A stretch of DNA of 64,000 nt, taken from Agelaius tricolor. Taxonomy: Eukaryota > Chordata > Aves > Passeriformes > Icteridae. This document shows, piece by piece, positions 1 to 16,905 of the stretch (within the stretch, counting starts at the first letter, position 1; the number at the start of each line of letters is the position of its first letter). The DNA is taken from contig JALJCS010000038.1 in the NCBI GenBank assembly GCA_023055355.1, positions 2,170,001 to 2,234,000 of the forward strand, given 5' to 3'. Below the pieces are notes generated by a model. It had not been told where the DNA came from and ran no database searches. It saw only the letters and a program-made list of their open reading frames with translations. The position numbers and the translations under genes were made by a program.

Positions 1-800
1 CCACAAGAAACAGCTTTCATTTTCTCACTGTTGGCCTCCACTGGTTCTTTTTAAAGGAAAAGGAATTTCCAGATGGAGTGGGTACCTGCAGCTCCCTCTT
101 GCTTTGCCCCTGTCCCAGTGAGTAGCTGCAGTAGCTCCAGGAGAACAAATGCAGAGGGAGAAGCCTTTCCAAAACAGATTTCATACAGATCATTCCTGAG
201 TGCTGGAGGGTTTCCTGCCAGCCAGGGCAGAGCTCCTCTGTCAGTGTGCAAGTGCATGTAGCTTTGAATGGATTTTTTAAAATTTTCTTTCTTCAGTGGT
301 GCCATGAGAGTCTTTTATAGTACCAGTGTGTGATCAAGAGAGGTTGGGCCAAAGTTAAACCAACCCATTGCTCACCTGGCTGAGTCCCTTTTTAGAAATC
401 TGGAACACAAACTCCATTTTTGCATGTTCTGAGAGAAGACTCTCATTTCACCATAAAATGCACAGGAATCCTTTCCTTCTTTGCTTCTCTTATCAGCAGA
501 TGTTCTACCAGCTCTGGGATTAAATGTGGAAAGATATTGCACACTGACAGATGAGTTTTCTGTTAGAGACAAATTTCAAAACTATTTTTTGTATCTGTCC
601 ATTCCCCTCTCTCTCTGACAAACACAACAAGGAGTGAAGATGACAAAGAGCTGCTGCCATGAGCCTGCAGAGATATGAGGAAGAAGGAAACTTCAAGCTT
701 TCTGATAGATGTGGCAATGAAATGGAGACAGAAATTCTGGACTCTGTGAACTCGATGAGCAATCTGGCTGCTGTTGGATGGAATCAGCTTTAACACTTGC
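1..800 (+). pseudogene. Partial GTF3C5 pseudogene (tandem-duplicate remnant)
   Basis: Bases 1-387 match GTF3C5 intron 3 and the approach to exon 4 (8744-9141) at roughly 95% by eye. Bases about 452-633 match the end of intron 8, the 3' part of exon 9 (near 497-538) and the start of intron 9 (12497-12712). Bases about 634-790 match the last coding exon (13668 onward). Exon 4 to intron 8, the first ~44 bases of exon 9, and exon 10 with its flanking introns are deleted, and the acidic-tail coding stretch is shortened. The C-terminal coding end near 740-752 is altered and there is no open frame. The copy runs in the same direction as the intact gene and ends about 400 bases before CEL, so it is best read as the decayed GTF3C5 of a duplicated GTF3C5-CEL unit. 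It may continue to the left of the window. Confidence 0.85.
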
Positions 801-1140
801 TGTCATTTGAATCTTTTACATTCCCCAGTGTGTTACAAAGGTTGCTGATATTATGTTCTACTGCACAGCTCAACACTATATCAGCCCCCTGTGCTTGGAT
901 GTGGCTTGTCAAGACTCCATTGGATTTAATTTCTCTGAAATTTTCTTGGACTGATGAATTTTCTTGGAATTTTCTTGGACTTTGGTTTGGCCTCCAGCCC
1001 AAACAAGCAGCAGCTGCAGGGCTCTCACACAGCCATGCCCATCAGCCATGGACTGGCCTCAGACTATTGAAGCACAAGGCTGTGGAGGCTGCCCTGCTTC
1101 AGCCCAGAGCCAATCCTGGCCCATGGCATTGGCACACACA
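801..1140. other. Spacer between GTF3C5 remnant and CEL promoter
   Basis: Unique-looking sequence with no open frame that resembles a known protein. It includes short direct echoes of an ATTTTCTTGGA-type motif near 938-980. The CEL proximal promoter probably begins inside it. Confidence 0.5.
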
Positions 1141-1206
1141 CCTGCACAGGTGCCTTTATAAACACAGCCCTCCAGCTGGGACTTTCCCCTCAGGGCTGCT
1201 CTCACC
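1140..1206 (+). promoter_or_regulatory. CEL core promoter: E-box palindrome and TATA box
   Basis: A TATA-like element TTTATAAA lies at 1155-1162. Initiation is expected about 25-30 bases downstream, giving a 5' UTR of only ~20 bases before the ATG at 1207, as is common for pancreatic secretory genes. Just upstream, about 1140-1153, is the inverted E-box pair CACCTGCACAGGTG. CACCTG E-boxes are one half of the PTF1 site in acinar promoters; the TC-box partner was not found at the usual spacing, so PTF1 control is only inferred. Confidence 0.6.
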
Positions 1207-6344
<5,138 letters not shown>

Positions 6345-6373
6345 AGCTAAGAAAAAAACACCTTTTAGAGATC

Positions 6374-6379
6374 AATAAA
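6374..6379 (+). terminator. CEL poly(A) signal
   Basis: A canonical AATAAA lies 30 bases after the CEL stop codon, implying a very short 3' UTR like that of mammalian CEL. Confidence 0.85.
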
Positions 6380-6780
6380 GGATTGCTTGTAGCTGAGAGT
6401 CTCTGTTTCTCTGTTTTCTGTGTCTCTGTGTTGGCTGTGACAAAGTTTTCTTGGTAATGTCAAGGTCAGGCAGGATGGAACATCCTGAGGGCAGTGTGTG
6501 TTCCTCTGGCTGTGAGAGTCAGTCCAGACCAAGCTGTCCTTGCAGCAAATTACATTCTCACCCTCACCTTCATATCCTTCATCTGCCACCTTTTGTGGCA
6601 TTAAACATTGCTGAGATGAAAGGTGACGTTCTTAGGGAGCAAAACCTCATTTCAATGGGAATTAACACCACACTCCTTGCATGATCAGAGAAATGTAGGG
6701 GTAAGTGCGAGCATTTGCTCACCTCAGGATTGTCCAAGCAGCATCGGGACAAAACAACCTACGGGGGAGGTGATTCTGTA
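6380..6780. other. CEL-GTF3C5 intergenic spacer
   Basis: About 400 bases with no coding signal, ending where the CpG-rich GTF3C5 promoter begins. The next gene follows closely, so CEL read-through into the GTF3C5 promoter is conceivable. Confidence 0.5.
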
Positions 6781-6789
6781 TTTGTTTAC

Positions 6790-7250
6790 GCTCACAAGCC
6801 GGGCTGAGGAGCCCCAGCAGGACAGGACGAGCTCAGGCCGCCCTCAGGCCTCGCCCTCCCCTCAGGCCCGGCCCGGCCGCCCTCGGAACCGTGGTGCGGC
6901 GGAACCTTCGCGCCGCGGTGCGCGGGGCGGCGCCGGGAGGGAGCGGCGCGCAGCGATGGCGGCGGCGCGGCAGCGGGGCCCGCGGGGCTCGGCCGTGCTG
7001 GAGCTGCCGCGCAAGCCGCGCTTGGTCTGCGTTGAGTACCCGGGGCTCGTCCGGGACGTCGGGGCCATGCTGCGGACGCTGGGAGGAGAGCAGGGGGTGT
7101 CGCGGGTGAGGGGGGCCGGGGGGTGTGCGGGCTCGCTGGGCTCAGGGTGAGGGGCGGTGAGACCGGCCCTGGGCAAGGGAATGGGGCGGGAGGAGGCCGG
7201 GGTTGGTGCTGGGGCTGGGGCTGGGGCTGGGGCTGGGGCGAGCCTCCGCG
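6790..7250 (+). promoter_or_regulatory. CpG-island promoter of GTF3C5
   Basis: Dense CpG and GC-rich sequence surrounds the first exon, with no TATA box before the ATG at 6956. This is a typical housekeeping promoter, in contrast with the TATA promoter of CEL. A short GGGGCT-type tandem run lies near 7205-7240 at the start of intron 1. Confidence 0.75.
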
Positions 7251-10200
7251 TGGGACCCTCTGTGTGAGTCGTTCTAGCCCAGCGTGTCCCCACGCGGGGC
7301 CCATGGGTGGTGTGGGGGTGATGCCCCTTCCCTGCTGTCCCCGAGCAGGGATTCAGGCGGTGTGCAGTAAAATAATGGAATCGTAGAATGGTTTGGGTTG
7401 AAAGGTTCCATAAAGTTCATTCAATTCCACCCTCTTGCTGTGGGCAGGGACACCATCCTTTAGACCAGCTTGCTTCTCTGAGCAGCCTGTGCCAGAGACT
7501 CCCCACCCTCACAGAGAAGAATTCCTTCCTCATATCCAGGATATAATATTTTTAATTGATTTTTCCTGATACCCAGGATGTGAGCGCGATGTGGGGCAGG
7601 GATGATCCCCCTGGGGCTGTGTGAGGGGCACAGCCAGTACCCACAGCAGCGTGTGGGGCTGGGGGCTGGCACAGGAGCACAGGGCTGTGTGGGTGACATG
7701 CTGACAGGGGCTGTGCCCCCCTTGCTGACAGATCTACGCTGACCCTGCCAAAAGGCTGGAGCTGTATTTCCGCCCCAAGGACCCCTACTGCCACCCCGTG
7801 TGTGCCAACCGCTTCCCCACCTCCACCATGCTGCTCAGGGTCACCAGGAGGAGCAAGAAGAAGCAGCAGTTGGACCCCGGTGAACAAATCCAGCCAGAAG
7901 TGCAGTTTGAGATGGAGATTCTTGGGATTGTCACCACTGTTTACAAATTTCAAGGTAACCCATGGGATTGTGTGCAGGTGGCTTAGGGATGAGTGTGTTT
8001 GATGGGAAAGGGAAGTGTTTCCTCCTAAGCAGCTGAGGACTGGAAGGAAAATCAAGTGTTGTTACAGCCTCCTTGCTGGATAAACTTTTGCATAAACTTG
8101 TCAGACTCCTGCTCCTGAAAGTTGAGTGTGAGAGATATTGTTGGATTCACACAAGCTTCACAGTTTTTTAACTTTTGTTTCTCACAGGAATGTCTGACTT
8201 CCAGTACCTGGCAATGCACTCTGGCCCTGATGGCAAACAAACCTCCATGTATGACAAAGTCCTGATGCTCAAACCAGAGAAGGAAGAGTTTTTTAATAAA
8301 GATTTACCTCTTTACATCCCACCACCTATTTTCTCACGTCTGGACACTCCTGTGGACTATTTTTATCGCCCAGATATACAGCACAGGTCAGTGCCTTTTC
8401 TCATGATACATTTTCATGTGTTTCACCCTTTTAATTTGCTGCCTTGTGCTGTTTCATCCCTCTTGATTTGGCACAACTGAGGCAAAAAACCACGAGAAGC
8501 TGCATGGCAGTGGCAACCTCAGCAAAATTCCACTTGAGGATTTGCCAGGTGAGGGGAGCTGGGCTTGAGGTGAAGATGATGCCTCTCCCAGCTCACCTCA
8601 CACATTATGGGATGCAGGACACAGCTCCTGCCTGCTTCCAGAGGGCTGGAGCCAAGGGCAGAGTTTCCAAGGATCGATGCCATGTGTTCCTGTGCTCTCC
8701 TGACCTCGAATGGCTTTGCCAGAAGAACAATCTGGGAGATCTCCCACAAGAAACAGCTTTCATTTTCTCACTGTTGGCCTCCACTGGTTCTTTTTAAGGG
8801 AAAAGGAATTTCCAGATGGAGTGGGTGCCTGCAGCTCCCTCTTGCTTTGCCCCTGTCCCAGTGAGTAGCTGCAGTAGCTCCAGGAGAACAAATGCAGAGG
8901 GTGAAGCCTTTCCAAAACACATTTCATACAGATCATTCCCGAGTGCTGGGGGGTTTCCTGCCAGCCAGGGCAGAGCTCCTCTGTCAGTGTGCAAACATTT
9001 GTAGTTTAGAAGTTTTGGGATTTATTTAAATTTTCTTTCTTCAGTGGTGCCACGAGAGTCTTTTATGGTACCAGTGTGTGTGATCAAGGGAGGTTGAGCC
9101 AAAGTTAAACCAACCCATTGCTCACCCAGCTGAGTCCCTTTTGTCTTTCCCTGTTCCTTAGGGAGGGATACAACAATCCCCAGGTGTCTGGTGAGAACCT
9201 GATTGGCCTCAGCAGGGCCCGGCGCCCACACAATGCCATCTTTGTCAACTTTGATGATGAGGAAATCCCAACTAAGCCCCTGGATGCTGCTGTACAGAAC
9301 TGGAAGAAAGTGTGCACCAATCCTGTGGATAAAAAGGTGGAGGAAGAGCTGAGAAAGGTGTGTGCCTTATCCTGGTCTCAGCACTGTCCTGGGGAGGAAA
9401 AAGTAGATTTTTTTTTCCCTAGAAATTCTTGGTGATTGTGAGTGACTGACCCAAGTGTGAGTAGATGCTGCTGACACTGCTGTGTTCATTTCAGTTCTGC
9501 AAGACAAGCTTTGAATCTGTGGCTTAACTCTCATTAAGCCCTACGAGTTCTGACATCACCATCCAACAGCTCCTATTGAGAGCCAAAGGCTCTGATATGG
9601 ACCTGAGTGCACTTGGAAAGCTGCTCTGCCTTTGGGACCCCCTTGCCACTGATGTGTGGCTGTCTGTGTGTCCTTGCAGCTCTTTGGGACCCCCTTCCCA
9701 CTGATGTGTGGCTGTCTGTGTGTCCTTGCAGCTCTTTGGGACCCCCTTCCCACTGATGTGTGGCTGTCTGTGTGTCCTTGCAGCTCTTTGGGACCCCCTT
9801 GCCACTGATGTGTGGCTGTCTGTGTGTCCTTGCAGCTCTTTGGGACCCCCTTGCCACTGATGTGTGGCTGTCTGTCTGTCCTTGCAGCTCTTTGAGGTGC
9901 GTCCCGTGTGGTCTCGCAATGCAGTCAAAGCCAACATCAGTGTCCATCCAGACAAGCTGAAGGTGCTGCTGCCTTATTTGGCCTATTACATGGTGAGTGG
10001 TACTTTTGTGAGCAATTACAATTGTTTGTGTACTCTGAGTTGGACTCACTGAAGAAATACCAACAAGAGATTCTCAGGAGCTCAAAACAACAAAACAATC
10101 ATTACTGGGAGCTGTAGAAAATTAGAAAAACTTTGGTCACTCCAAGTGACTGTTCACCTGGCAGTGGTAGCAAAGCTTTTCCACACAAGCACTTGGCTGT

Positions 10201-13200
10201 GACCTTGCAGGTTGGTTTGTAGAAGCATACAAATATTTGTGTTTTGATTGCCAAGTGTACAAATATATTTCAGTGTATAAATATTAGCATGGCAAGTGAG
10301 CAAAGAGCTGGTAAAACCAGTATCTTTGGGCAGTGAAGGGAAAATATTAGAACTTTCCAAGGACCTTGCTACTGAATGAAGTTGCAACACTGTGGTGCTT
10401 TTTTGTAACCATGTTCCCTCATGTGTTTGTGCAGTTAACAGGTCCTTGGAGAAGCTTGTGGGTGAGGTTTGGGTATGACCCCAGGAAACACCCCGAAGCA
10501 AAGATTTATCAAGTGCTGGACTTCCGAATTCGCTGTGGAATGAAATATGGTAAAAGGGCCCAACCCACAGAGCTGCTCTCTCTGCTTTCTGGTTAATCCT
10601 GGTAGTATTTTTCTTTTTATGTGTTTTTCAAACTCTTTTGCCATATTTCTGCTCTGATGAACATGTCACCTTTTGCACTCCTTGCTTACTGTAGTTCTTT
10701 TTAAAACTCCTGTAATACTTTCTTTCATAGGCAATGGCACTTTCCTCATTTGGCACATTCTAAACAATTCCATGTGTTCCACAGCCAAGTGGGTATAGCA
10801 GAGCATCCTCCTCCTCACTCAGGGGAGACACCAAGCAGGAATTCTGGTGCTCACATAGCAGCTTTTCCTCAAGGACCTCAGCATTTCCTGCAGGATGCTG
10901 GTCTCAGACCTTGGATATGGGGTTCCCTGTTTTGATTTTGCAAAGGACAAGTTGAGGAAAAGGAGTTTCTGGTGCCATCTACTAAGTCCATGACAGAGCT
11001 GGCATCCACTCACTGACATCAGATCACATTTCCAAGTTAAAGGGTTTTGTTGATCTCTTCTCCCCACCCTGCTAAAACCAGCATATCCCAAAGACCAGCC
11101 TGCCCTTCCCACACCGGTCCAGCCCTTGTGTTCCTGAGCTGGGGATATTCTGCAGAGTGCTTGCCCTCAGTTCATGACTGGATTTTGGTTTTCACCTCTA
11201 GGTTATGCTGCTACTGACATGCCTGTGAAAGCAAAACGCAGCACATACAACTACAGCCTGCCCATCACTGTCAAGAAACAAGGTATGGGCCAGAAGGGCT
11301 GCCTGGCTCTTCTGCTTCTCTGTTTGCTCCATCCCAGTCACAGGTGGTGAAGGGTCTTCCTGTGTTCTAGCTGAGCCAGAACTGGAGCTTGTGTTCTGGT
11401 TATAATATTGCTGCTGTTAAGCCAGAGAAAAATCTGCTGGGAAGTGTTGTGAGAGTCTGGCTGAGCCACAATATCTGTTAGCAGGCAGGAGGGGGTTCTG
11501 CAAGCCACACTGGGAATTCAGAATTCACTGAGGTGCAGAGAATGGGGGAGTTCTCTTTTCTATGTCAAAGGAGAGTACAAAAGGTTAAAATTATGAAGAA
11601 ATGGGCTCTGGAAAAAGCTGCCCAAGTCAGCACTTTTCCTGGGACTGTCCAGTAACATCTCTAAAGAATGAACAAAGCACATGCTCTGGTTGGTCTGGTT
11701 TTGTTGAATCAACAGAGAGAAGTGACAGTCCATTATGAAAGATGTCCCTCATTAGGACTCTTTGTTTTCCTTGCAGGAAGTCACACAGTCAGTGTCCATG
11801 ACCTGAAACAGGGGCTGGGTTCAGCTGGTACATCTGGGGCAAAAAAGCCCCCCTCCAGCAGGTATAAGCTGAAGGTAAGCATGACTTTCTATACCAAAAT
11901 CTTGGTACAGAAATATCCCTATTTCACTGAAATATCTCAGTGAAATAGGGATGATTCCTGGCTTATCAGTCATCAGAGGGATCAGCTGTGAGTGATTTGA
12001 TGTGCTCAGGTTTGCCTGGGAAGCTCCCAGTTGGATATGGCACTATGGAACACCACCTGAGTGTATTTTGTTACATGCTGCATGGTGGGATTGCTGCTCT
12101 CCACCCTCATCATAGATGTGAGGAGTATTTTGCTTCATTTGATAAAATTGGAACTTCATGGGCAGCGAAGTGCAAAAAAATCACCATGTCTTTATGAGGC
12201 CATGCTGCAAAATCCAACAGGGTGGAATAAATAAATAAATGAGTCTTACTATTCCTTCTTTTTGCTAGAGTGAAGCCCATGATGCACTGCTAGGCAGTGA
12301 CAGGCTGCAGAAGGGCTGCAGGCTGGAGAGGTGAAGTGTGTTCTCTGCACAGCAGTGCTGATGTGACTGTAGGGACATTTTAGGGCTTTCCTCATTCAGC
12401 TTTTATCTTCTGCCACATACAGATCTATGCCTTATAACTTGTTTCTCATGGAAGAGCCATGTTGTTGAATCAGCCCATTGGAAGTATTTTTATTACAGCA
12501 TAAAATGCACATGAATCCTTTCCTTCTTTCCTCCTCTTAGGAATCTGTCTACATTTTCCGAGAAGGAGCCTTGCCCCCTTACCGCCAGATGTTCTACCAG
12601 CTGTGTGACTTAAATGTGGAAAGGTACTGCACTCTTGACAGCTGAATCTTACAGACAGATTTCAAAACCTGTTGTTTATACCCTGTCCATTCACCCCTCT
12701 CCCCCTGAGCAGGAACATCAGAGGTGTTCAGTTGCTCAATAAAAACAGAAAAGTTTTTTCACACATGAACTTCCTTTCCCATCTCACAATTACCCTGGAT
12801 AACCAACTGTGCTATTCCAGCTCAGTGAAAGGAAATGGCAGTAAAGCAGTGTGTCTCATTTGAAACTCACACCTGAGTGCAGAAGATTAAGGTTTCCTTC
12901 CCATTTGCTCTCTTTAGCCTGCAGAAGATCATCCATCGGAATGACGGCACCGAGTCGGAATGCACAGAGCGGGACGGATGGTGCCTTGCCAAGACAAGTG
13001 ATGACCTCAGGGACAGCATGTCCCTGATGATAAAGCAGATCATCAGATCCACCAGACCTGGTAAGGATGCTTTCAACATGAGGATGTTGTGCTTGGCACT
13101 GAGGCAGAAGTGCTCTGCATCCTCTGTGTTCTTTGGGATGTGGCTCATTCCAGTGTGGGAGCTGAGGCTGCTGGCCTGCAGTGGGAATGTGGGCTGGCAT

Positions 13201-13817
13201 TAGGGATGGCTGAGAGTTAAGGTTTTCTATTTCATCTTTCCAGTATCAAAAGCCCTTCAGCTTTTAAATGTCTTTTGCACAGTGATAAACAAGATCTTAA
13301 TTCTGACTGATGTATCTGTTGGTGGCATTTTACTTTTTATTGATATTATTGATTGACCAAGAAGTGAGAAAATTATTTCTTGATGATGCTGGGCCAAAGC
13401 AATAATATCCCAGTGAATTGGGTCAGAATGACACAGGAGAGGGGGTACAGCACTGCAGCTGTGTTGCTGTTCTGCTCTCCTTCCTGGAGTGTGGAGTTGG
13501 ATTGCTCTGGCCTTGATCAGCTCCTGTTAAGATGAGCAATATTAGCTGTGCCCCTGAGGCTGCTGCCTTCCTCTCACAGGTTCTGTGAACTTAATTGCAA
13601 ATGCCCCCAGGTTGCACTGAGAGAGGCATAACAGTGTCTTTCTTTCTTCCCAATTTAAGCTCTTTTCTCAAATACAACAAGTAGTGAAGATGGCAAAGAG
13701 CAGCTGGCATATGAGTCTGGAGAGGATGAGGATGATGAAGAGGAGGAGGAAGAGGACTTCAAGCCTTCTGATGGGAGTGAAAATGAAATGGAGACAGAAA
13801 TTCTGGACTATGTGTGA
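6956..13817 (+). CDS. GTF3C5: General transcription factor IIIC subunit 5, 11 exons, 516 aa
   Basis: Subunit of TFIIIC (human TFIIIC63, yeast tau95/Tfc1 family). TFIIIC binds the A and B boxes of tRNA genes and recruits TFIIIB and Pol III. Coding exons: 6956-7105, 7732-7954, 8188-8386, 9162-9357, 9888-9992, 10435-10549, 11202-11282, 11777-11874, 12541-12623, 12918-13060, 13660-13817. All are GT-AG and in frame. The N-terminal segment (RLVCVEYPG, then YFRPKDPYCHP) is the tau95 dimerisation region that pairs with GTF3C6. The middle (RRPHNAIFVNF, FGYDPRK, FRIRCGMKYGY) is the conserved tau95 core. The C-terminus is an acidic Glu/Asp tail (about 483-516) ending ILDYV. Length matches human (519). 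The start codon follows a CpG island and aligns with the human start. Exon 5 is preceded by a tandem array of splice-acceptor copies. No disabling change is seen. Confidence 0.96.
7376..7548 (-). mobile_element. CR1 LINE 3' fragment in GTF3C5 intron 1
   Basis: On the + strand this reads as the reverse complement of a CR1 3' end: an ATCGTAGAATGGTTTGGGTT-type start, then a CCACCCTCTTGCTGTGGGCAG-like core, then AGAAGAATTCCTTCCTCATA. It is diverged, 5' truncated, and noncoding. Confidence 0.8.
9634..9893 (+). repeat. 52-bp tandem repeat, five units, iterating a 3' splice site
   Basis: Five consecutive 52-base units (starting at 9634, 9686, 9738, 9790 and 9842) precede exon 5. Each carries a CTGAT branch-point-like motif, a pyrimidine/TG-rich tract, TCCTTGCAG and then CTCTTTG, the first bases of the true exon. 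The AG dinucleotides end at 9679, 9731, 9783, 9835 and 9887; only the last opens the correct reading frame. The array arose by duplicating the intron 4/exon 5 boundary. Confidence 0.92.
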
Positions 13818-14023
13818 ACTCAGTAAGCAGTGTGGCTGCTGTGGACAGAACTGTCTCTGCTCTTGCTCCTTGAGAGTCAAGGGTTCAGCATCAGGATCTG
13901 GGAAGGCAGAGCTTGTACTAAGCTGATGATGTTCTCTGCACTCACTGCTGGAAGGCAGCATTCTGGGTGTTTGGGAGCCACTGCTGCATTTTCAGAATTG
14001 CTGGCTGAGAAACCCTCCAGCAA

Positions 14024-15112
14024 GCTCAACAAACTCCCAAGAGCGAGCCCAGAATCCAAACCAGCTGGAAACACACCAGAACATGGGAGAAGCTGCATTC
14101 CCAAATCTCTCTGTGTGTGGGAGTGCACTCTTTCCAGGTTGGTGCCCATGTGGGAAATAAAAGAAGTGCCTGAGGAGATGCTGGGAGAAGAAGCAGTCCA
14201 GTGCTCCTGGAGTCCCTAAGGCAGGTTCTGCCCTTCTGCTTGTCCAGAGGGAGTGAAAATACTGAGCCATGCCTTCAGCACTGAGCCTTGCTGGTCATCT
14301 TGGAAATAAAGCCAGCAGGAAAATACACTTTCTGGCAGTGAATAATTCCCTTCCTGGGGTGTAGTGTTTGTTGTCTTCATTACCTGATGCACTTCTCAGG
14401 TCTGTTTTGACTTCCCCAGCTAGCAGGTAACAAGGACTGAAGGCAGCTGGCAGAGGGGCAGAGCTTCAGGTGCACAGAAGTTGGCCACTGCCAGCTGCAT
14501 TGCTCCCACCACAAAGAAAACCCCCAAAATTAAAGAGCTACAGCTGCATTGCTCCCACCAAAAGAAAGCCCCAAAAAATTCAAGAGCTACTGGCCTTTTC
14601 TAGATCTTGTGCATTCCCCAGTGTGTTCTGAGCACACCTGAAGGCCAAGCTTTCTTTTTTAAAAGGAGTTAAGACCTCCTCTCCTCCACTGAGGAGGCCC
14701 TTTGGGCTGTTACAGTTGCTTTTAAAGCTGTTACTTGTAACAACAGTGGTAAACCCAACAAATTATAATTGCAAGTGCAACAGTTTCAAATCACAGGTTC
14801 AAAGGAATGAGGTTTTTTCAAAATTGAGCCCTGGCCCCTCAGCCGCTCACCAATTTGTCAAAGTAAAGTTCAATCCCCAGAGTGAACAGAAAGTATGAAC
14901 TCCCCCACAGTCAGGCCCATCCCTCTTTCTCCAGGAAGGTGCTGGCATTTTGAGGGAGGAGGACAGGACAAGCCCTTCCTTGGGGCAGAGACGTTTGAGG
15001 ATCAGTATTTTATTGCAAAGACTAATTACATTGCTGTGTACAAGTCACACCGGGCAGTGTGCTCCTTCATTGAAGTGGTACAGAATAGCCAGGGTACAGC
15101 CAGTCTGGCAGC
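14024..15112 (+). repeat. Source copy of a direct repeat: GTF3C5 3' UTR and flank
   Basis: This stretch covers most of the GTF3C5 3' UTR and ~800 bases beyond it. It is repeated in the same orientation at 21799-22881 with about 98% identity by eye. Similarity begins in mid-UTR and stops abruptly at about 15112. Within both copies the reverse strand carries a GCAATAAAAT poly(A)-type motif (near 15007-15016). Confidence 0.9.
14305..14310 (+). terminator. GTF3C5 poly(A) signal
   Basis: AATAAA about 490 bases past the stop; another AATAAA at 14156-14161 could be used earlier. Both copies are preserved in the downstream duplicate (near 21932 and 22080). Confidence 0.65.
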
Positions 15113-16679
15113 AGATATTCCTGCTTTGCTTTTGGTTAAAGCTGCAAGGTTTTGTGCAGGGAAAGCGCTCAGATGCAGCCCTGCAAGGCAGTGCCACGCC
15201 GGGTTCTTGGTTGTTTTGGTTTTTTGTTGCAGGTGAGCCACGGAGACAGGAGGGGGAAGATGCTGGAGCCCATCGGCTCTGAAAGCTGCTCCATGCTGGT
15301 GGCGTGGTGGGACTGGGACAGAGCCAGAGGGACAGACAAGATCCCGCTCCCCCATACTGCCCTTGGAGCTCAGTTCTGTTCACAAAGCCCCAGGTTAAGA
15401 AAACAATTGAGAAATTACTTACTTTGGCTTCCCCTGGCACCAGGACTGGGTGAAGGTCTCTCCTCAGAGGGGATGCATTGGACCCCTCACGTTCAGGCCC
15501 GTTTCTCCTGCACATCCTCCCTCTGGAACACTGCCCTGCAGTGCCCAGCTCTTGTGTCCGGCATGGTGGGAGCTGCAAAGGGACCTGGCTTGGAAACCAG
15601 TCAGGAGCAGGCAGGAATGTTTGCTGGGCACACACACAGGGGGCTCAGCACCAGCACAAACCAATGCTGCACATAGAGAGGTTTTTCAGAGGGATCTGGC
15701 AGCACATTTTCTCAGAGCTGGGCCGTGCGGGGTTTCCTCACGTGCCATCTGGTAGCCACAGCCAGGAGCACGGATGCCTCCATCCCCTCCACTCACAGGC
15801 TCTGCTAGACTGAGCCTGATGAGACAGAGGAAGTATTTTTAGTGGGATGAGAGTCCTGCACGAGGCTCTGTGCTGAGCAAGAGCAGGCAGTGATGCAGCA
15901 GCTCCATCATCTCCAAAAAATAAACTTTTATCAACCCTCCATGGGAGCAGCCCCCAAGGCATCACAGCCCCAGGCAACATCCCCCACCAGACCCCTCCTG
16001 GGGGCTCCTGGGCATCCCTTATTCCATGAGGCTGGAATCAGGGAACCCAATACTTGGGGCTTTTATTTTTAGCCCAGCAAACTATAAATACAGCCCACGG
16101 TAACCCACGGGAATCTGAGCGACTGCTGGGCCCGGGAAGTGACAGCACCAGGGAAGCTGAGGCTGCCAGAGCTGCAGCAGCAGGGCTCCAACAGGCAGGG
16201 CTCTGCCCTACTCCAGACACCTGGCCTGGATGGAAACACCTCCAACCACTCATGGGTTGGGCTGCACCAGGCATGGGGCTGCTGCAGGGGGGACAGGGGC
16301 TGGCAGGAGGAGTGGGTGCTGCTTGTGGCTGACAGGAAAGGGGAGAGGAGGGATAGGGAAGGTTCACCGGAGGATTTCGACTTTCTTCTTTGCAAATCTG
16401 GCCTCTGACTTCATCCCAGTCTGTTAGCTGAAAATTATCAAAAGATTTTTGTGAGTTTTCTAATTTTGGGATTAATGCTGGTGAATGTCCAGGGTTTAGT
16501 GTCTCATTTTGGGTCGAGAAATCTGTCCCAAACACTGGGGGGACTCTGGAGCTGTTTGGGAACAGTTCTTTTTCGAAATTCTTTTGTGTTGGGATCAAAG
16601 GGTTGGCATTTGCAGGGGCAAAATAATTCGCTGTCTGTCCTGTATTTATTAAAGCAGCTGTCATATTCCACCCTCCCCG
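15113..16679. other. Gene-free spacer before the LTR/palindrome block
   Basis: Open frames here are short, lack family motifs and overlap on both strands. No repeat of note was recognised. The region ends exactly where the LTR-like sequence starts. Confidence 0.5.
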
Positions 16680-16905
16680 TGAAAAACGCCAATCACTTGT
16701 TTTTAAAAATTTAATAGTTTAATAGTAATAAAAGGGTTATAAAAATAGTCATACAATTAGAGTAATAATAATTTGGACAATTTGAATTAGGACAATATGA
16801 GACAACAAACACAAAGAGTTACGGACGTTCGGGTACCTTTTTCTGGCCAGCACGAGCCCGAAAAAGGACCCACGTTAACAGAGAGTTAACCCTTAAAAAC
16901 AATAA
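16680..16905 (+). mobile_element. Endogenous-retroviral LTR-like fragment
   Basis: Begins TGAAAAACGCCAATCACTTG, continues AT-rich with repeated AATAGTAATAAAA-like motifs, then GGTACCTTTTTCTGGCCAGC and an AAAAAGGACCCACGTTAACA motif. From memory this resembles the 5' part of passerine ERV LTRs, and it begins with the expected TG. The LTR is not continued: at a short repeated CCTTAAAAACAATA motif it passes straight into the CpG-rich palindrome. No gag, pol or env coding is visible. Family assignment is unchecked. Confidence 0.5.

Noticed and set aside
9524..10049. Antisense frames of 143-158 codons over the GTF3C5 intron repeat
   Set aside because: Direct product of the 52-base tandem repeat.
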